48,499 bases of DNA, taken from contig CAMCXK010000014.1 of assembly GCA_945883435.1 (NCBI GenBank), forward strand, positions 1-48,499, given 5' to 3'. Position 1 is the first letter of the stretch, and each line of letters begins with the position of its first letter. The translations under genes were made by a program, and so were the position numbers. The DNA comes from Chthoniobacter flavus (GTDB lineage Bacteria > Verrucomicrobiota > Verrucomicrobiia > Chthoniobacterales > Terrimicrobiaceae). Of this stretch, positions 35,362 through 44,387 are shown piece after piece. The notes under the pieces are model-generated. The model was not told where the DNA came from, did not search any database, and saw only the letters and a list, made by a program, of their open reading frames with translations.

Positions 35362-35772
35362 ATGGGACCTTTTTTGATTCGATGGATGGTGACAACGATT
35401 GCCGTTTTTGCGGCCGAGAGGTTGATCCCCGGGATACACTGCCCAACCTTCGCCACTTTGCTGGGGGCCTCGCTTTTGCTGGGAATCATCAATGCGTTTG
35501 TGAGGCCGGTGCTACTCTTGTTGAGCCTGCCATTCATCATCGTCACGCTGGGAATGTCGATTTTTGTGGTTAACGCGCTTTTGCTGCTTTTCGTCGCCAT
35601 GATTGTGCCGGGTTTTCAGGTCGATGGATTTTGGAGTGCGCTGTTCGGCTCGATTGTGATCTCGGTGGTCAGCATCGTCTTGAGTTCCTTCTTCCGGGCC
35701 AGTGACGGACGCCTCCGTCCGATCACGCATCATCCCTCGATGAAAAAAGCCAACGCGCGTCTGGTCGAGTGA
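35362..35772 (+). CDS. Phage-holin-like 4-TM membrane protein (PF04020/YvlD type)
   Basis: A 136-residue protein with four hydrophobic spans (~7-25, ~32-48, ~50-80 and ~88-112) and the family pattern AFVRPVLLLLSLPFIIVTLG followed by NALLLLFVA. Known members (YvlD) are cytoplasmic-membrane proteins of unclear role, sometimes in envelope-stress operons; the holin name is historical. GTGA overlap couples it to trpF. Confidence 0.85.
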   Translation: MGPFLIRWMVTTIAVFAAERLIPGIHCPTFATLLGASLLLGIINAFVRPVLLLLSLPFIIVTLGMSIFVVNALLLLFVAMIVPGFQVDGFWSALFGSIVISVVSIVLSSFFRASDGRLRPITHHPSMKKANARLVE

Positions 35773-36431
35773 GTTGGTTGTCGCGCACATCGCCGGGGGT
35801 GAAAATTTGCGGAATCCGCCGCGAGTCGGATGCGCGGTTCTGCATTGAGGCGGGGGCCGCCGCGCTGGGGTTCAACTTCCATCCCGGTTCCAAGCGCTTC
35901 ATTGATTTCGACGGGTCGATATCATGGATCCGGGCCTTGGGCGGGGTGGCCGAACGGGTGGCGGTGGTCGTCAACGCCGATTCCATGCTGCTGGAGCGCA
36001 TCCGCTCCTCCGGTTGCTTCGAGTGGATCCAATTCCACGGTGATGAATCGGCTTCATTCTGTGCGGATCAAGGCGGCGATCGCTGGCTCAAGGCCATTCG
36101 CCTGCGCGACCGCGATGCCGTGGGCGAGGCCCTGCGTTGTGAGGCCCCGGCCTACCTTCTGGATGCGTGGGATGCGGCATCCTACGGCGGATCGGGAAAA
36201 ACCGCCGACTGGACGCTGGCAGCCGAAACGATTCAATCGCGCCCGGCCTCTTGCTTTGCGCTGGCGGGAGGCCTCACTCCGGAGAATGTGGCCTCCGCGC
36301 TTCGTCAAACCCGGGCCTCCGCGCTGGATGTTGCCGGGGGAGTGGAGGGTCCCGATGGCTTCAAATGCCCGGCCCGCGTTCGTGCTTTTGTCCAAGCTGT
36401 GAAAAGTGCATGCTTGGATCCACAGAAATGA
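35769..36431 (+). CDS. trpF: Phosphoribosylanthranilate isomerase
   Basis: A 220-residue TIM barrel. VKICGIRRESDA at the start, and the C-terminal phosphate-binding blocks FALAGGLTPENV and LDVAGGVE (SSGVE is the usual form) identify it. The family block GFVFAPKSPR reads GFNFHPGSKR here. It isomerises PRA to CdRP in tryptophan synthesis. Start is GTG 35769 overlapping the upstream stop; the stop overlaps the L,D-transpeptidase start (ATGA). No other trp genes are nearby. Confidence 0.9.
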   Translation: MSWLSRTSPGVKICGIRRESDARFCIEAGAAALGFNFHPGSKRFIDFDGSISWIRALGGVAERVAVVVNADSMLLERIRSSGCFEWIQFHGDESASFCADQGGDRWLKAIRLRDRDAVGEALRCEAPAYLLDAWDAASYGGSGKTADWTLAAETIQSRPASCFALAGGLTPENVASALRQTRASALDVAGGVEGPDGFKCPARVRAFVQAVKSACLDPQK

Positions 36432-37012
36432 TCCGCCCGACCCGATTCATGCAACTGGTGGCCTGCGCGCTGTCGCTTTTGCTCGCAGGTTGCGTGTTGG
36501 ACAGCCGCCACCGCATGGTGGTGAGTGTGGGCGACCAGCGCATGGTGGTCCTGCGGGACGGCAAACCGCTGTGCGCGTATCCGGTTTCCACATCGAAATT
36601 CGGTTTGGGCGACCGCCAAGGCTCCTATGCGACTCCACTCGGGGTTCTGAGGGTCAAACAAAAAATCGGCCATGGCCTGCCGCACGGAGCTGTTTTTAAA
36701 AGCCGTGTGCCGACGGGCGAGGTTCTGCCGGTAGATGCTCCCGGCCGCGACCCGATCGTCACCCGGATCCTTTGGCTGGATGGACTCGAGGAGCGCAACA
36801 AAAATTCCTACAACCGGTTCATCTATATCCATGGAACCCCCGAGGAGCGCAACATCGGCCGTCCGGTCAGCTATGGTTGTATTCGCATGCGATCCTCCGA
36901 CATCGTCGAGCTTTTTGACACGGTGGGTTTGAACTCCAAAATTCTCATCACTCCCGAGCGCCTGCCCGCGCATCTGGCGGGGGTGCCGATCCGCAAAGCG
37001 CCTGCTCCATGA
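36428..37012 (+). CDS. L,D-transpeptidase (YkuD) lipoprotein
   Basis: A 194-residue precursor with a lipobox LLAGC (Cys22), so probably anchored in a membrane. The YkuD domain (~30-180) has FIYIHGTPEE (His135) and SYGCIRM (Cys151), the catalytic His and Cys. It would form 3-3 crosslinks in peptidoglycan or attach lipoproteins to it. It overlaps genes on both sides by four bases: trpF upstream and rnc downstream. Confidence 0.9.
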   Translation: MIRPTRFMQLVACALSLLLAGCVLDSRHRMVVSVGDQRMVVLRDGKPLCAYPVSTSKFGLGDRQGSYATPLGVLRVKQKIGHGLPHGAVFKSRVPTGEVLPVDAPGRDPIVTRILWLDGLEERNKNSYNRFIYIHGTPEERNIGRPVSYGCIRMRSSDIVELFDTVGLNSKILITPERLPAHLAGVPIRKAPAP

Positions 37013-37776
37013 CGCCGCCCTTCTCCATCGATCCGGTCAAATCCACGTTCATGAATCCCATCGAGGAGCGGATTCAATACAAGTTCCGCAACGGTCTTCT
37101 TTTGGCTGAGGCGCTTACTCATCCGAGTATTTCCCTCGAGCGAAAAGACTATCCGTTCGACAACCAGCGTTTGGAATTTCTCGGAGACGCGGTGGTGCAA
37201 CTGGCCGTCACCGAACACCTGTTCCGGATGTTTCCGGGCTCGAGTGAGGGGCAGATGACCAAGCTCCGCACCCGGATTGTTTCCCGGAGTGCGCTCAAGG
37301 AACGGGCCAGCGCCCTCGGTTTGGGCGACTTCATCATGATGGGACGCGGCGAGGAGGCCAGCGGTGGTCGTGAGCGCGCCTCGACACTGGCGGACGTCTT
37401 TGAATCGCTGGTCGGTGCCATTTATATCGACGGGGGTTTTGACTCGGCCCGGTTGTTCATTCTCCGCCAGATGGATATCCTGTTCCAGGAGATCGCCGAA
37501 AAGCCCGAAGAGATCAACCCCAAGGGTTATCTCCAGGAAATTCTTCAAGCGATCGAACCCTCCGCACCCGATTACCGCATCGTCTCCCAATCCGGTCCCG
37601 AGCACTCCAAGGTGTTCATCTGCTCGGTGGTGTGGAACAGCATCGATCTCGGTCAAGGCTGTGGGTTCAGCAAAAAAGAAGCTCAAGTCGCAGCCGCACA
37701 GGATGCCCTCACCCACCGCCGCTGGGAGCAGGAGTGGAAAGCGGCCGCCCGTCCCCGCAGACGTATCAAAAAATGA
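37009..37776 (+). CDS. rnc: Ribonuclease III
   Basis: A 255-residue double-strand RNA endonuclease. The RNase III signature NQRLEFLGDAVVQ (52-64) and the metal-site block ADVFESLVGAIYID are followed by a double-stranded RNA-binding domain (PKGYLQEILQ, then SKKEAQVAAAQDAL). It processes rRNA precursors. ATG 37009 overlaps the L,D-transpeptidase stop; an internal ATG at 37051 is possible. The stop overlaps the next membrane protein gene. Confidence 0.95.
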   Translation: MTPPFSIDPVKSTFMNPIEERIQYKFRNGLLLAEALTHPSISLERKDYPFDNQRLEFLGDAVVQLAVTEHLFRMFPGSSEGQMTKLRTRIVSRSALKERASALGLGDFIMMGRGEEASGGRERASTLADVFESLVGAIYIDGGFDSARLFILRQMDILFQEIAEKPEEINPKGYLQEILQAIEPSAPDYRIVSQSGPEHSKVFICSVVWNSIDLGQGCGFSKKEAQVAAAQDALTHRRWEQEWKAAARPRRRIKK

Positions 37777-38321
37777 TCTACCATCTCTCTCTTCAAACCG
37801 CAGGACTCGCCGCGGGATTGCTTCTGATCCTCACCCACACCTGGGCGGTGGCTTGGCCGGGGGCGATCGCAGCCGTCCGTGACTTCCCGCGGTCCCGCGT
37901 CGCCGGCACGGTGCTTTTGATTGTGGCGGCAGTCTGGGCGTTTCTACTGGTCCGCTCGATCGACCTGGGGGAGTTCTCGCGCCTGCGGGGCATCATGCTG
38001 ATCGGGATCGTGGGGGGCTCGATTTTAACGTGGCGGTTTGTGGAGGAATTTCTCGCCGCGCGGGCACTGGGGATGTTGCTGCTGCTGGCTGCCGACCCCC
38101 TGCTGGAGTCGGCGATGCTGCGTCATGAGGAATCCCGGTTGTTGCTGGTTGTGCTCGCCTACGTCTGGTTGGTGGCCGGACTTTTTCTTGTCGGGATGCC
38201 ATACCTCCTGCGCGATGCGATTTCTCTCGCGACATCGCGGGTGGCAATTTGGAAAATGTCCGCCTTTGCGGGCCTTCTTTATGGGATCGCTCTGATCGCC
38301 GTTGCGCTGATCACCTGGTGA
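37773..38321 (+). CDS. Hypothetical polytopic membrane protein
   Basis: A 182-residue protein with about five or six hydrophobic spans across its length and no recognised motif. Charged residues lie mainly in short loops (FPRSRV, LRHEESR). It is translationally coupled to rnc (ATGA) and ends 4 bp from the convergent small secreted protein gene. Function unknown. Confidence 0.7.
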   Translation: MIYHLSLQTAGLAAGLLLILTHTWAVAWPGAIAAVRDFPRSRVAGTVLLIVAAVWAFLLVRSIDLGEFSRLRGIMLIGIVGGSILTWRFVEEFLAARALGMLLLLAADPLLESAMLRHEESRLLLVVLAYVWLVAGLFLVGMPYLLRDAISLATSRVAIWKMSAFAGLLYGIALIAVALITW

Positions 38322-38325
38322 GGAT

Positions 38326-38613
38326 TTACCAGCACTCCACTCCCACCAGCGTGAGAGTGGTCGCGGCGTAGGGGGTTCCCGCCTTGGAGTCCCGGCTCAC
38401 ATTCCGGACCCCTGTTCCAGCGGCAGCTGGAGCCACCGGGCTCACCGCCTGCCATGGTTTTTCAACGTTGAAAATCTGAGTCACGATGCCGGTCACCCCA
38501 ACCGGTTCCAAGACAGTTTCGATTTTCCGCTCCGGGGCCCGTGGGGCCACAAAATCGCTGGCCGAGAGGAGGGGCGCCACGGCGAATGCCAAAACAACAG
38601 GAGGAATCTTCAT
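38326..38613 (-). CDS. Small secreted protein of unknown function
   Basis: A 95-residue precursor starting MKIPPVVLAFAVAPLLSASD; a Sec signal peptide with cleavage near residue 18-20 is likely. The mature part is short, beta-like and has no recognised motif. A longer frame to 38820 exists but overlaps the sufT gene, so this start was chosen. Not recognised. Confidence 0.55.
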   Translation of the reverse strand: MKIPPVVLAFAVAPLLSASDFVAPRAPERKIETVLEPVGVTGIVTQIFNVEKPWQAVSPVAPAAAGTGVRNVSRDSKAGTPYAATTLTLVGVECW

Positions 38614-38666
38614 CCAGCCTCCATATCGCCGAACGGGTCGGGTGGTGAAAGGCCCTCCCATGCAGA

Positions 38667-39206
38667 TCAGAGAATCCCCAGTTTCATTTTGCCCGCTTCG
38701 CTGATCATCGTTTGATTCCATGGCGGGTCCCAGACCAACTCGACTTGGGCATCGTCGATGCCCTCCAGGCTGAGGATTTTCGCCCGTGCGTCGGCAGCGA
38801 TCGTTGGTCCCATCCCGCACCCCGGGGCGGTGAGGGTCATTTTGACAAGCACCGAGGTGGTGCCGTTTTCGGCCTCGGTCACGACACAGTCGTAAATCAG
38901 GCCCAGGTCAACCACGTTGACGGGAATTTCCGGATCGAAGACCAGTTTCAACTGGGCCCAGACGGCGTCCTCTTTGGATCCTTCGATACGCACTTTTTCC
39001 GCCGCCTTGGCGGGATCGATGCCCAGGGCGTCGGCGTCTTTGAGTTCGATGCGGGCGAGACCCCCGGGGGTGGCGACCGTGAAGGTGCCGCCCAGAGACT
39101 GGGTGATCACCACGGACATGCCCTCAGGCAGGACAATCGGGTGTCCGCTGGGGATTTGAACCGCGTCGCAGGCGCGGGAGAGTGGAATTTCGTTCGAAGC
39201 GTGCAT
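38667..39206 (-). CDS. sufT: SufT-type Fe-S assembly protein (MIP18 / DUF59 domain)
   Basis: A 179-residue protein. Residues ~80-170 form the MIP18/DUF59 domain with PVNVVDLGLIYD, LTAPGCGMGP (conserved Cys) and VELVWDPPWNQTMISE. The N-terminal ~70 residues carry the SufT extension (LPEGMSVVITQSLGGTFTVA). Such proteins help mature Fe-S proteins, but the mechanism is not settled. No suf operon is adjacent; the cysteine desulfurase 3 kb away may supply sulfur (inference). Confidence 0.88.
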   Translation of the reverse strand: MHASNEIPLSRACDAVQIPSGHPIVLPEGMSVVITQSLGGTFTVATPGGLARIELKDADALGIDPAKAAEKVRIEGSKEDAVWAQLKLVFDPEIPVNVVDLGLIYDCVVTEAENGTTSVLVKMTLTAPGCGMGPTIAADARAKILSLEGIDDAQVELVWDPPWNQTMISEAGKMKLGIL

Positions 39207-39260
39207 GGATTCACGAATAAAGACAGCGTGCGAGAAAAGTCGAGCGGATACCCGGAATGC

Positions 39261-40307
39261 TTAAGCGGCGGAGAAGACGTATCGGGTTTCCCGGGTTTGC
39301 ACCTCGCCCGGATGGAGGAGGATGTCGCCGATCGCGGGAATTCCCGAGGCTCCCGGATGCCCGTGGCACTCCAGACACAAGCCGGAGTAAAGTTCATAAA
39401 CACGCCCTGATTTTCCGGGCAACGGACAATCCATCATGCTGGAGGTGTAAAACTGAAGTCCCGTGTCGCTTGAAAAAACCTCAAGGCGTCGCCCGCTGGC
39501 CCCGTGTTCGACCAGTGCGGCGCGACGCGGAACGGCCGGCCGGTCCTTGCCGAAAAAATAAAAATCCCCGTGGTTGCGGTGCAAATGGGGCAACGCATCG
39601 GCAAGCAGAGTGGGACGCCTGAAATCATAGCATCGTCCTCCGACCGGCTCGGGATCGAGAGAGGGAGTCATGTCGGCAGAGGCGGGGAATGCCTGGTCGG
39701 CAAAAATTGAAACCCGGTGGTCGAGCACCGTTCCGTGGCCATCCCCGCCGAGGTGGAAATAGGAATGGTTTGTCAGGCTCAAAGGAGTGGATTCCGAGGT
39801 TGTGGCCCGCGTGCGGATCACAAATTCGTGGGCGTGGGTGAATTCATACACCACCTCGATACGAACCTCGCCGGGATAGCCTTCTTCGCCAGCAGGGCTC
39901 GTGTATTGGAGACGCAAGGCGTCGCCCGAGTCCATCGGCACCACATCCGCCTCCCACACGCGCCGGTCGAGGCCGCACCATCCCCCGTGCAAATGGTTTT
40001 GGCCATCGTTCAACTCCAGTTGACGCACCCTCCCTCCGGCCTCGAAAGCCCCGTTCGGAATACGCCCCGCCACGCGCCCGGTGATGGCTCCAAAATAAGG
40101 GTGGCGCGTCTCATAGGCGGCGAGATTGTCAAACCCCAGCACCACATCGGCCAGCCTGCCTTCTCGGTCGGGCACGTGGATGGCGGTTACGATACCGCCG
40201 TAAGTGATCGCCCGCAAAAGCGCTCCGGAAGGGGCTCTCAAGGTGTGTTCGGTGACCGGTGTGCCGTTTTTCAAAACTCCGTAGACACGGGAGGAATGGG
40301 TTGTCAT
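39261..40307 (-). CDS. galM: Aldose 1-epimerase
   Basis: A 348-residue galactose mutarotase. Family blocks: NDGQNHLHGGWCGLDRRVW, LTNHSYFHLGGDG (catalytic His) and SGLCLECHGHPG near the end (catalytic Glu). It interconverts alpha and beta anomers of aldoses in sugar catabolism. It lies divergent from hisF with a 127-bp gap and upstream of the sufT gene. No gal operon is adjacent. Confidence 0.93.
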   Translation of the reverse strand: MTTHSSRVYGVLKNGTPVTEHTLRAPSGALLRAITYGGIVTAIHVPDREGRLADVVLGFDNLAAYETRHPYFGAITGRVAGRIPNGAFEAGGRVRQLELNDGQNHLHGGWCGLDRRVWEADVVPMDSGDALRLQYTSPAGEEGYPGEVRIEVVYEFTHAHEFVIRTRATTSESTPLSLTNHSYFHLGGDGHGTVLDHRVSIFADQAFPASADMTPSLDPEPVGGRCYDFRRPTLLADALPHLHRNHGDFYFFGKDRPAVPRRAALVEHGASGRRLEVFSSDTGLQFYTSSMMDCPLPGKSGRVYELYSGLCLECHGHPGASGIPAIGDILLHPGEVQTRETRYVFSAA

Positions 40308-40434
40308 GCGGGAAGCCCTTATCCCATATCTGGAGCCGCGCCAAGCCCCGCCCCATCGTCGGGCGGAAGCGGCTCAACCCGCCGCGGTGTGTTTTTTCAT
40401 TGAGGCGGTGCCCCTCCGGGGGGATTGATGCTGC

Positions 40435-41208
40435 ATGCTCGCAAAACGAATCATTCCCTGCCTCGATGTCACGGATGGCCGGGTCGTCAAGGGAACCCGC
40501 TTTCTGGATCTGCGGGATGCCGGCGATCCGGTCGAATGCGCAAGGGCCTACGACGCCCAGGGGGCGGACGAATTGGTCTTCCTCGATATCACCGCCTCGA
40601 GCGATGGACGCCAGACGATGGTCTCCGTGGTCCAGCGGACAGCCGAGCAATGTTTCATGCCGTTGACAGTTGGCGGCGGCATCCGCTCGGTCGATGATTT
40701 TCAAGTCATGTTGCGCGCCGGGGCCGACAAGGTCAGCGTGAACACCTCCGCGCTCCTGCGACCCGACCTCATCAACGAGGCGGCCGGGGAGTTCGGGTCC
40801 CAATGTGTGGTGCTCGCCGTCGATGCCAAGCGCAAAGGGCCCGGCCGATGGGGGGTCTACACCCACGGGGGTCGCAAACCCGCCGGTCGCGATGCCTTGG
40901 AATGGGTTGTCGAAGCGGCTGCCCGCGGAGCGGGTGAAATCCTCCTCACCAGCATGGATGCGGATGGCACACATGGCGGATACGATCTTGAGCTGACGAG
41001 GGCGGTCTCCGAGGCGGTCCCCGTGCCGGTGATCGCCAGCGGGGGGGCCGGCGAGCTGGCCCATCTGTCCGAGGTCCTTCTGGAAGGTCGTGCCGACGCG
41101 GTGCTGGCGGCGAGCATTTTTCACTTTGGAACACACACGATCGCCGAAGCCAAAGCCCATCTTGCCGCTTGCGGGCTGCCTGTGCGATGTGTTTCCAAGT
41201 CCGCATGA
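40435..41208 (+). CDS. hisF: Imidazole glycerol phosphate synthase, cyclase subunit
   Basis: A 257-residue TIM barrel that, with HisH, makes imidazole glycerol phosphate and [24 protein letters not shown] contains catalytic Asp11; [11 protein letters not shown] holds the second catalytic Asp; [13 protein letters not shown] binds phosphate. It is separated from the other histidine genes, and its stop overlaps the Fur-family gene (ATGA). Confidence 0.96.
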   Translation: MLAKRIIPCLDVTDGRVVKGTRFLDLRDAGDPVECARAYDAQGADELVFLDITASSDGRQTMVSVVQRTAEQCFMPLTVGGGIRSVDDFQVMLRAGADKVSVNTSALLRPDLINEAAGEFGSQCVVLAVDAKRKGPGRWGVYTHGGRKPAGRDALEWVVEAAARGAGEILLTSMDADGTHGGYDLELTRAVSEAVPVPVIASGGAGELAHLSEVLLEGRADAVLAASIFHFGTHTIAEAKAHLAACGLPVRCVSKSA

Positions 41209-41651
41209 CTCCTCACGAGACATCCCTCACGCTGGAGAAAACCGCCGAGACATTGCGGGCGGCCGGTTTGCGCATGACGAAAAAGCGGTTTGGCATTATC
41301 CAAGCCCTCTTGGAGGCCAACTCCCCGCTGAGCTTGCAGGACATCCAGTCCCGGGCCGAGGTGCACACCTCCCTGCGGCCCGACTATGCCACGGTGTTCC
41401 GCACGGTGGGCGCGATGGAAAAGCTGGGGTTGGTGCACAAGGTCAGCCTGCAGCGCTCCTGCACGTATTATGAGATTTCCGACCCCCGCAAGCATTACGA
41501 CCACCTTGTCTGCCGCCAGTGCGGCCAAGTCGTGCTCATCGATATTCCCTGCCCGATCGGCGAGGCGGAAAAGACGATTGCGCGGCAGTATGGATTCCGG
41601 GAGTTGAGCCACTCGCTCGAGTTTTTCGGGCTTTGCTCGACGTGTCCCTGA
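41205..41651 (+). CDS. Fur-family transcriptional regulator
   Basis: A 148-residue metalloregulator. N-terminal winged helix: [20 protein letters not shown] and [20 protein letters not shown] (the DNA-recognition helix region). The C-terminal dimerisation/metal domain has [12 protein letters not shown] and LCSTC, giving two CxxC pairs for structural zinc. Subtype (Fur, Zur or PerR) cannot be decided by reading. It is coupled to hisF by a 4-bp overlap and ends 6 bp from the convergent SprT-like gene; sulfur/Fe-S genes are nearby. Confidence 0.9.
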   Translation: MTPHETSLTLEKTAETLRAAGLRMTKKRFGIIQALLEANSPLSLQDIQSRAEVHTSLRPDYATVFRTVGAMEKLGLVHKVSLQRSCTYYEISDPRKHYDHLVCRQCGQVVLIDIPCPIGEAEKTIARQYGFRELSHSLEFFGLCSTCP

Positions 41652-41657
41652 AAAGTC

Positions 41658-42269
41658 TCAGGCGGCAGCTTCGGCCGGAGCCTCGACCGGGCGGAAGCGG
41701 AAGCGCTCGTGATAGCGCCCCGAGTTGTGGCGGCGGCAGCATTTCAAGCAGGCCGACTTGCGTCGGAGCGGACGCACCCTCGCCAGAATCGACTGGCAGG
41801 CTGGACACGCGTAGAAAAACCGGCGCGCGATCTTGCGGCGTTTGAACGGCAGGTCGTGGCAACGCGCCTCCCCGGGAATTTCCAGGTCGGCACAAGCGGC
41901 GCGCCACTCGGGTCCGTGCGCCTCGATCCGCCGGCGTCCCGCACGTTCCTTGGCAAGCAAATGGGCCAGTTCATGACGCAACGTGCGCTGCACTTCCGCC
42001 GCCGAGACCTCCTGCAATTTGGGGTTCAGAACGACTATCCGGTCCTGCCACACCGCGATTCCCGCAGTGGTTTTCAAGGAGGGATTCCAAAAGACGCGCA
42101 CATCGAGACGGCTCCCGTTGGCACGCAGCAATTGATTGGCAAAGTCTCCCAAAAGCGGGTCGAGCACGAGCCGCTTGCGGGGGCGTCGCGGCTCGAACTC
42201 CTCCGGGCTGCTCTGCACGCGGCGCATCACCGAGCGGCCAAAATCCAGCAGCAATTGGCGGTAGCTCAT
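41658..42269 (-). CDS. SprT-like zinc metalloprotease-family protein
   Basis: A 203-residue protein. The zinc-binding motif RHELAHLLAKE is followed by a later His in EAHGPEWRAACADL, the SprT-like pattern, and the C-terminal end has a zinc ribbon (YACPACQ, then SACLKC). SprT-family proteins resemble SPRTN-type DNA-protein crosslink proteases, but bacterial function is not established. ATG 42269 overlaps the cysteine desulfurase stop (ATGA); a longer upstream frame is antisense-like and not credible. Confidence 0.8.
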   Translation of the reverse strand: MSYRQLLLDFGRSVMRRVQSSPEEFEPRRPRKRLVLDPLLGDFANQLLRANGSRLDVRVFWNPSLKTTAGIAVWQDRIVVLNPKLQEVSAAEVQRTLRHELAHLLAKERAGRRRIEAHGPEWRAACADLEIPGEARCHDLPFKRRKIARRFFYACPACQSILARVRPLRRKSACLKCCRRHNSGRYHERFRFRPVEAPAEAAA

Positions 42270-43414
42270 GCGGCAAGGGCGGGTTGAAGACCGGCCACCC
42301 GGGCCAAGGCCTCCACGGTGCGGTCGATCTCGGCTTCTGTGGTGAAGGCTCCCAGGGAAAACCGGACCGTCGCCAGCGCGGTGGAATGATCCACGCCCAT
42401 GGCCACCAGCACATGGGAGGCTTGGATCGCGCCCACCATGCAGGCCGAGCCGCTGGAAACACAGACCCCCTCCAAATCGAGCCCCATGAGAAGAGACTCC
42501 CCGTCGGCTCCGGGAAAACTCGCGTTCAGGGTGTTGGGCAATGATCGCAACGCGTCGCCGTTGCGCACGGCGGAAGGCACCGCGGCGGCAATGCCTGCCC
42601 ATAGACGCTCTCGCAGCAACTCCAGTTGTGAGTGGTCGGATTCCGCCATGCGCAAGGCCTCCTCCGCCGCCGCGGCCATGCCTGCGATCCCGGCGACATT
42701 CTCGGTGCCCGGACGGCGTGAATTCTCGTGGGCTCCACCATAAAGTGTCTTCGACAGCGCGATGCCCGCCTTCAGATACAGGCCTCCCACGCCTTTGGGG
42801 CCATGGAATTTGTGGGCGGCAAACGACAGTGCCGAAACCCCCGGGTGCCCGGTCAGCCGCAGTGGGATTTTTCCAAAAGTCTGAACCGCGTCGCAGTGGA
42901 ATAACACGCCCGCCCCACGGCACAGCGTGGCGATTTCCTCAACCGGCTGAATCACCCCGGTTTCATTGTTGGCGTGCATCACGGAGACAACGGTTGTGTC
43001 GGGGCGGAGGAGGCTTTTGAGCATCTCCACCTCCACCACGCCGCGCGTGTCCACAGGCGCCAGCGTGACGTCGAACCCCTCGAAGTGCCGGAGGTGCTCC
43101 GCCGCATGCAGCACCGCATGGTGCTCGATGGCGGATACGATCAAATGCCGTCCCTTGACCGCATGGGCGCGAGCCAGGCCGATCAGTCCCAGGTTGCAGG
43201 ATTCCGTGCCGCCACCGGTGAAAATCAGTTCATGGGCCTTCACTCCCAGCCCCGCGGCCATACGGTCACGCGCATCGTCCACTGCGGCTCTCGCCCTCCG
43301 GCCCGCCACGTGGATCGAGGAGGGATTTCCGAATTCCCCGGTCAAAAACGGTTCCATCGCCTCGCGGGCCTTCCGGCTGAGGGGCGTTGTCGCGTTGTGA
43401 TCGAGATAAATCAT
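42266..43414 (-). CDS. Cysteine desulfurase (NifS/IscS-like)
   Basis: A 382-residue PLP enzyme that takes sulfur from cysteine for Fe-S and thio-cofactor assembly. MIYLDHNATTPLS start, PLP lysine K202 in AAHKFHGPKGVGG and the catalytic persulfide loop SSGSACMVGA with Cys325. Length and motifs match group I desulfurases. It overlaps the serine acetyltransferase gene upstream and the SprT-like gene downstream by four bases each. Confidence 0.93.
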   Translation of the reverse strand: MIYLDHNATTPLSRKAREAMEPFLTGEFGNPSSIHVAGRRARAAVDDARDRMAAGLGVKAHELIFTGGGTESCNLGLIGLARAHAVKGRHLIVSAIEHHAVLHAAEHLRHFEGFDVTLAPVDTRGVVEVEMLKSLLRPDTTVVSVMHANNETGVIQPVEEIATLCRGAGVLFHCDAVQTFGKIPLRLTGHPGVSALSFAAHKFHGPKGVGGLYLKAGIALSKTLYGGAHENSRRPGTENVAGIAGMAAAAEEALRMAESDHSQLELLRERLWAGIAAAVPSAVRNGDALRSLPNTLNASFPGADGESLLMGLDLEGVCVSSGSACMVGAIQASHVLVAMGVDHSTALATVRFSLGAFTTEAEIDRTVEALARVAGLQPALAA

Positions 43415-44313
43415 GAAGCCGAAGCCGAATTTCGCTCCTTTGGCAAAACACGCAACTGCTTTTCCTCGTAAATTACAAGAGACTTTTCAGGAACGCTTTG
43501 CATTAAGAAGACATTGGCACCAATTGTGCTGCCGGAACCGATAGTCGTCTCACCGCCCAGAATGGTGGAATTGGGATAAATCGTGACATGGTCGCCCACA
43601 TCGGGGTGGCGCTTGCCGCCTTTGACGATTTTTCCAAGTTCGTCGCGGGCAAAGCTGCGGGCGCCGAGGGTGACGCCATGGTAAAGTTTGACATGGTTGC
43701 CGATCCGGCAGGTTTCGCCAATGACCACGCCCGTGCCGTGATCGATGAAGAAATGGGTGCCGAGGTGCGCTCCTGGATGGATGTCGATGCCGGTGCGTGT
43801 GTGGGCCCACTCGGTCATCATGCGCGGGAGGATCGGCACTCCATCGAGATAGAGCCGATGGGCGCAACGCTGGATCGCGATCGCTTCGATGGCAGGGTAG
43901 GACAAAATAATCTCTTCGATGCTGGTGGCTGCGGGATCGCCGTCGTAGGCGGCCTCGATGTCGGATCTGAGCAGGCGGCGAACGGCCGGAATCCCTTCAA
44001 AAAAGCCATCTGCAATCCGTGCGACTTCCGCTTCCGGAGCCGGGGTGTGGTCGTCGCTCAGGCTCTTGGCGACTTGATCGGAAAGCCGGGTGGAGAGCGC
44101 CTGCAGGCGCTCCCGCGTGATGCCCGCGAGTTCCTCCTTGTGCAGGGGCCGTTCATCGTGGAAGCCCGGGAACAAAAGGCGCAGGAGACCCGCGCAGATC
44201 GCATCCAAGGCGCGTTTGGAAGGAAGATTGTGGCGGTCGGTGTGGTTTAAGCCGCCAACCTCTTCATAAGAGGCGAGGAGACGCGCGACATGGGACGGGA
44301 AGGTTTCCTCCAT
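43411..44313 (-). CDS. cysE: Serine O-acetyltransferase
   Basis: A 300-residue enzyme with an N-terminal helical domain (~1-150) and a left-handed beta-helix (~170-275): DIHPGAHLGTHFFIDHGTGV, VIGETCRIGN and KLYHGVTLGA. It makes O-acetylserine for cysteine synthesis. The N-terminal domain is longer than in E. coli CysE (273), resembling the longer epsC-type group. The ATG at 44313 is used. The stop overlaps the desulfurase start. Confidence 0.92.
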   Translation of the reverse strand: MEETFPSHVARLLASYEEVGGLNHTDRHNLPSKRALDAICAGLLRLLFPGFHDERPLHKEELAGITRERLQALSTRLSDQVAKSLSDDHTPAPEAEVARIADGFFEGIPAVRRLLRSDIEAAYDGDPAATSIEEIILSYPAIEAIAIQRCAHRLYLDGVPILPRMMTEWAHTRTGIDIHPGAHLGTHFFIDHGTGVVIGETCRIGNHVKLYHGVTLGARSFARDELGKIVKGGKRHPDVGDHVTIYPNSTILGGETTIGSGSTIGANVFLMQSVPEKSLVIYEEKQLRVLPKERNSASAS

Positions 44314-44387
44314 AGGCTGGAAGGTTAGCGTTTCAGCCGGGCTTTGAACAGCCTCCGCCTTCCTGCGGCGAAGGCCGCCGCGGCGGA

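Noticed and set aside
44314-44387. GCCTTC...GAAGGC hairpin between cysE and tatD as a terminator
   Set aside because: Stem is only about 6 bp and no T-run follows in the direction of transcription.
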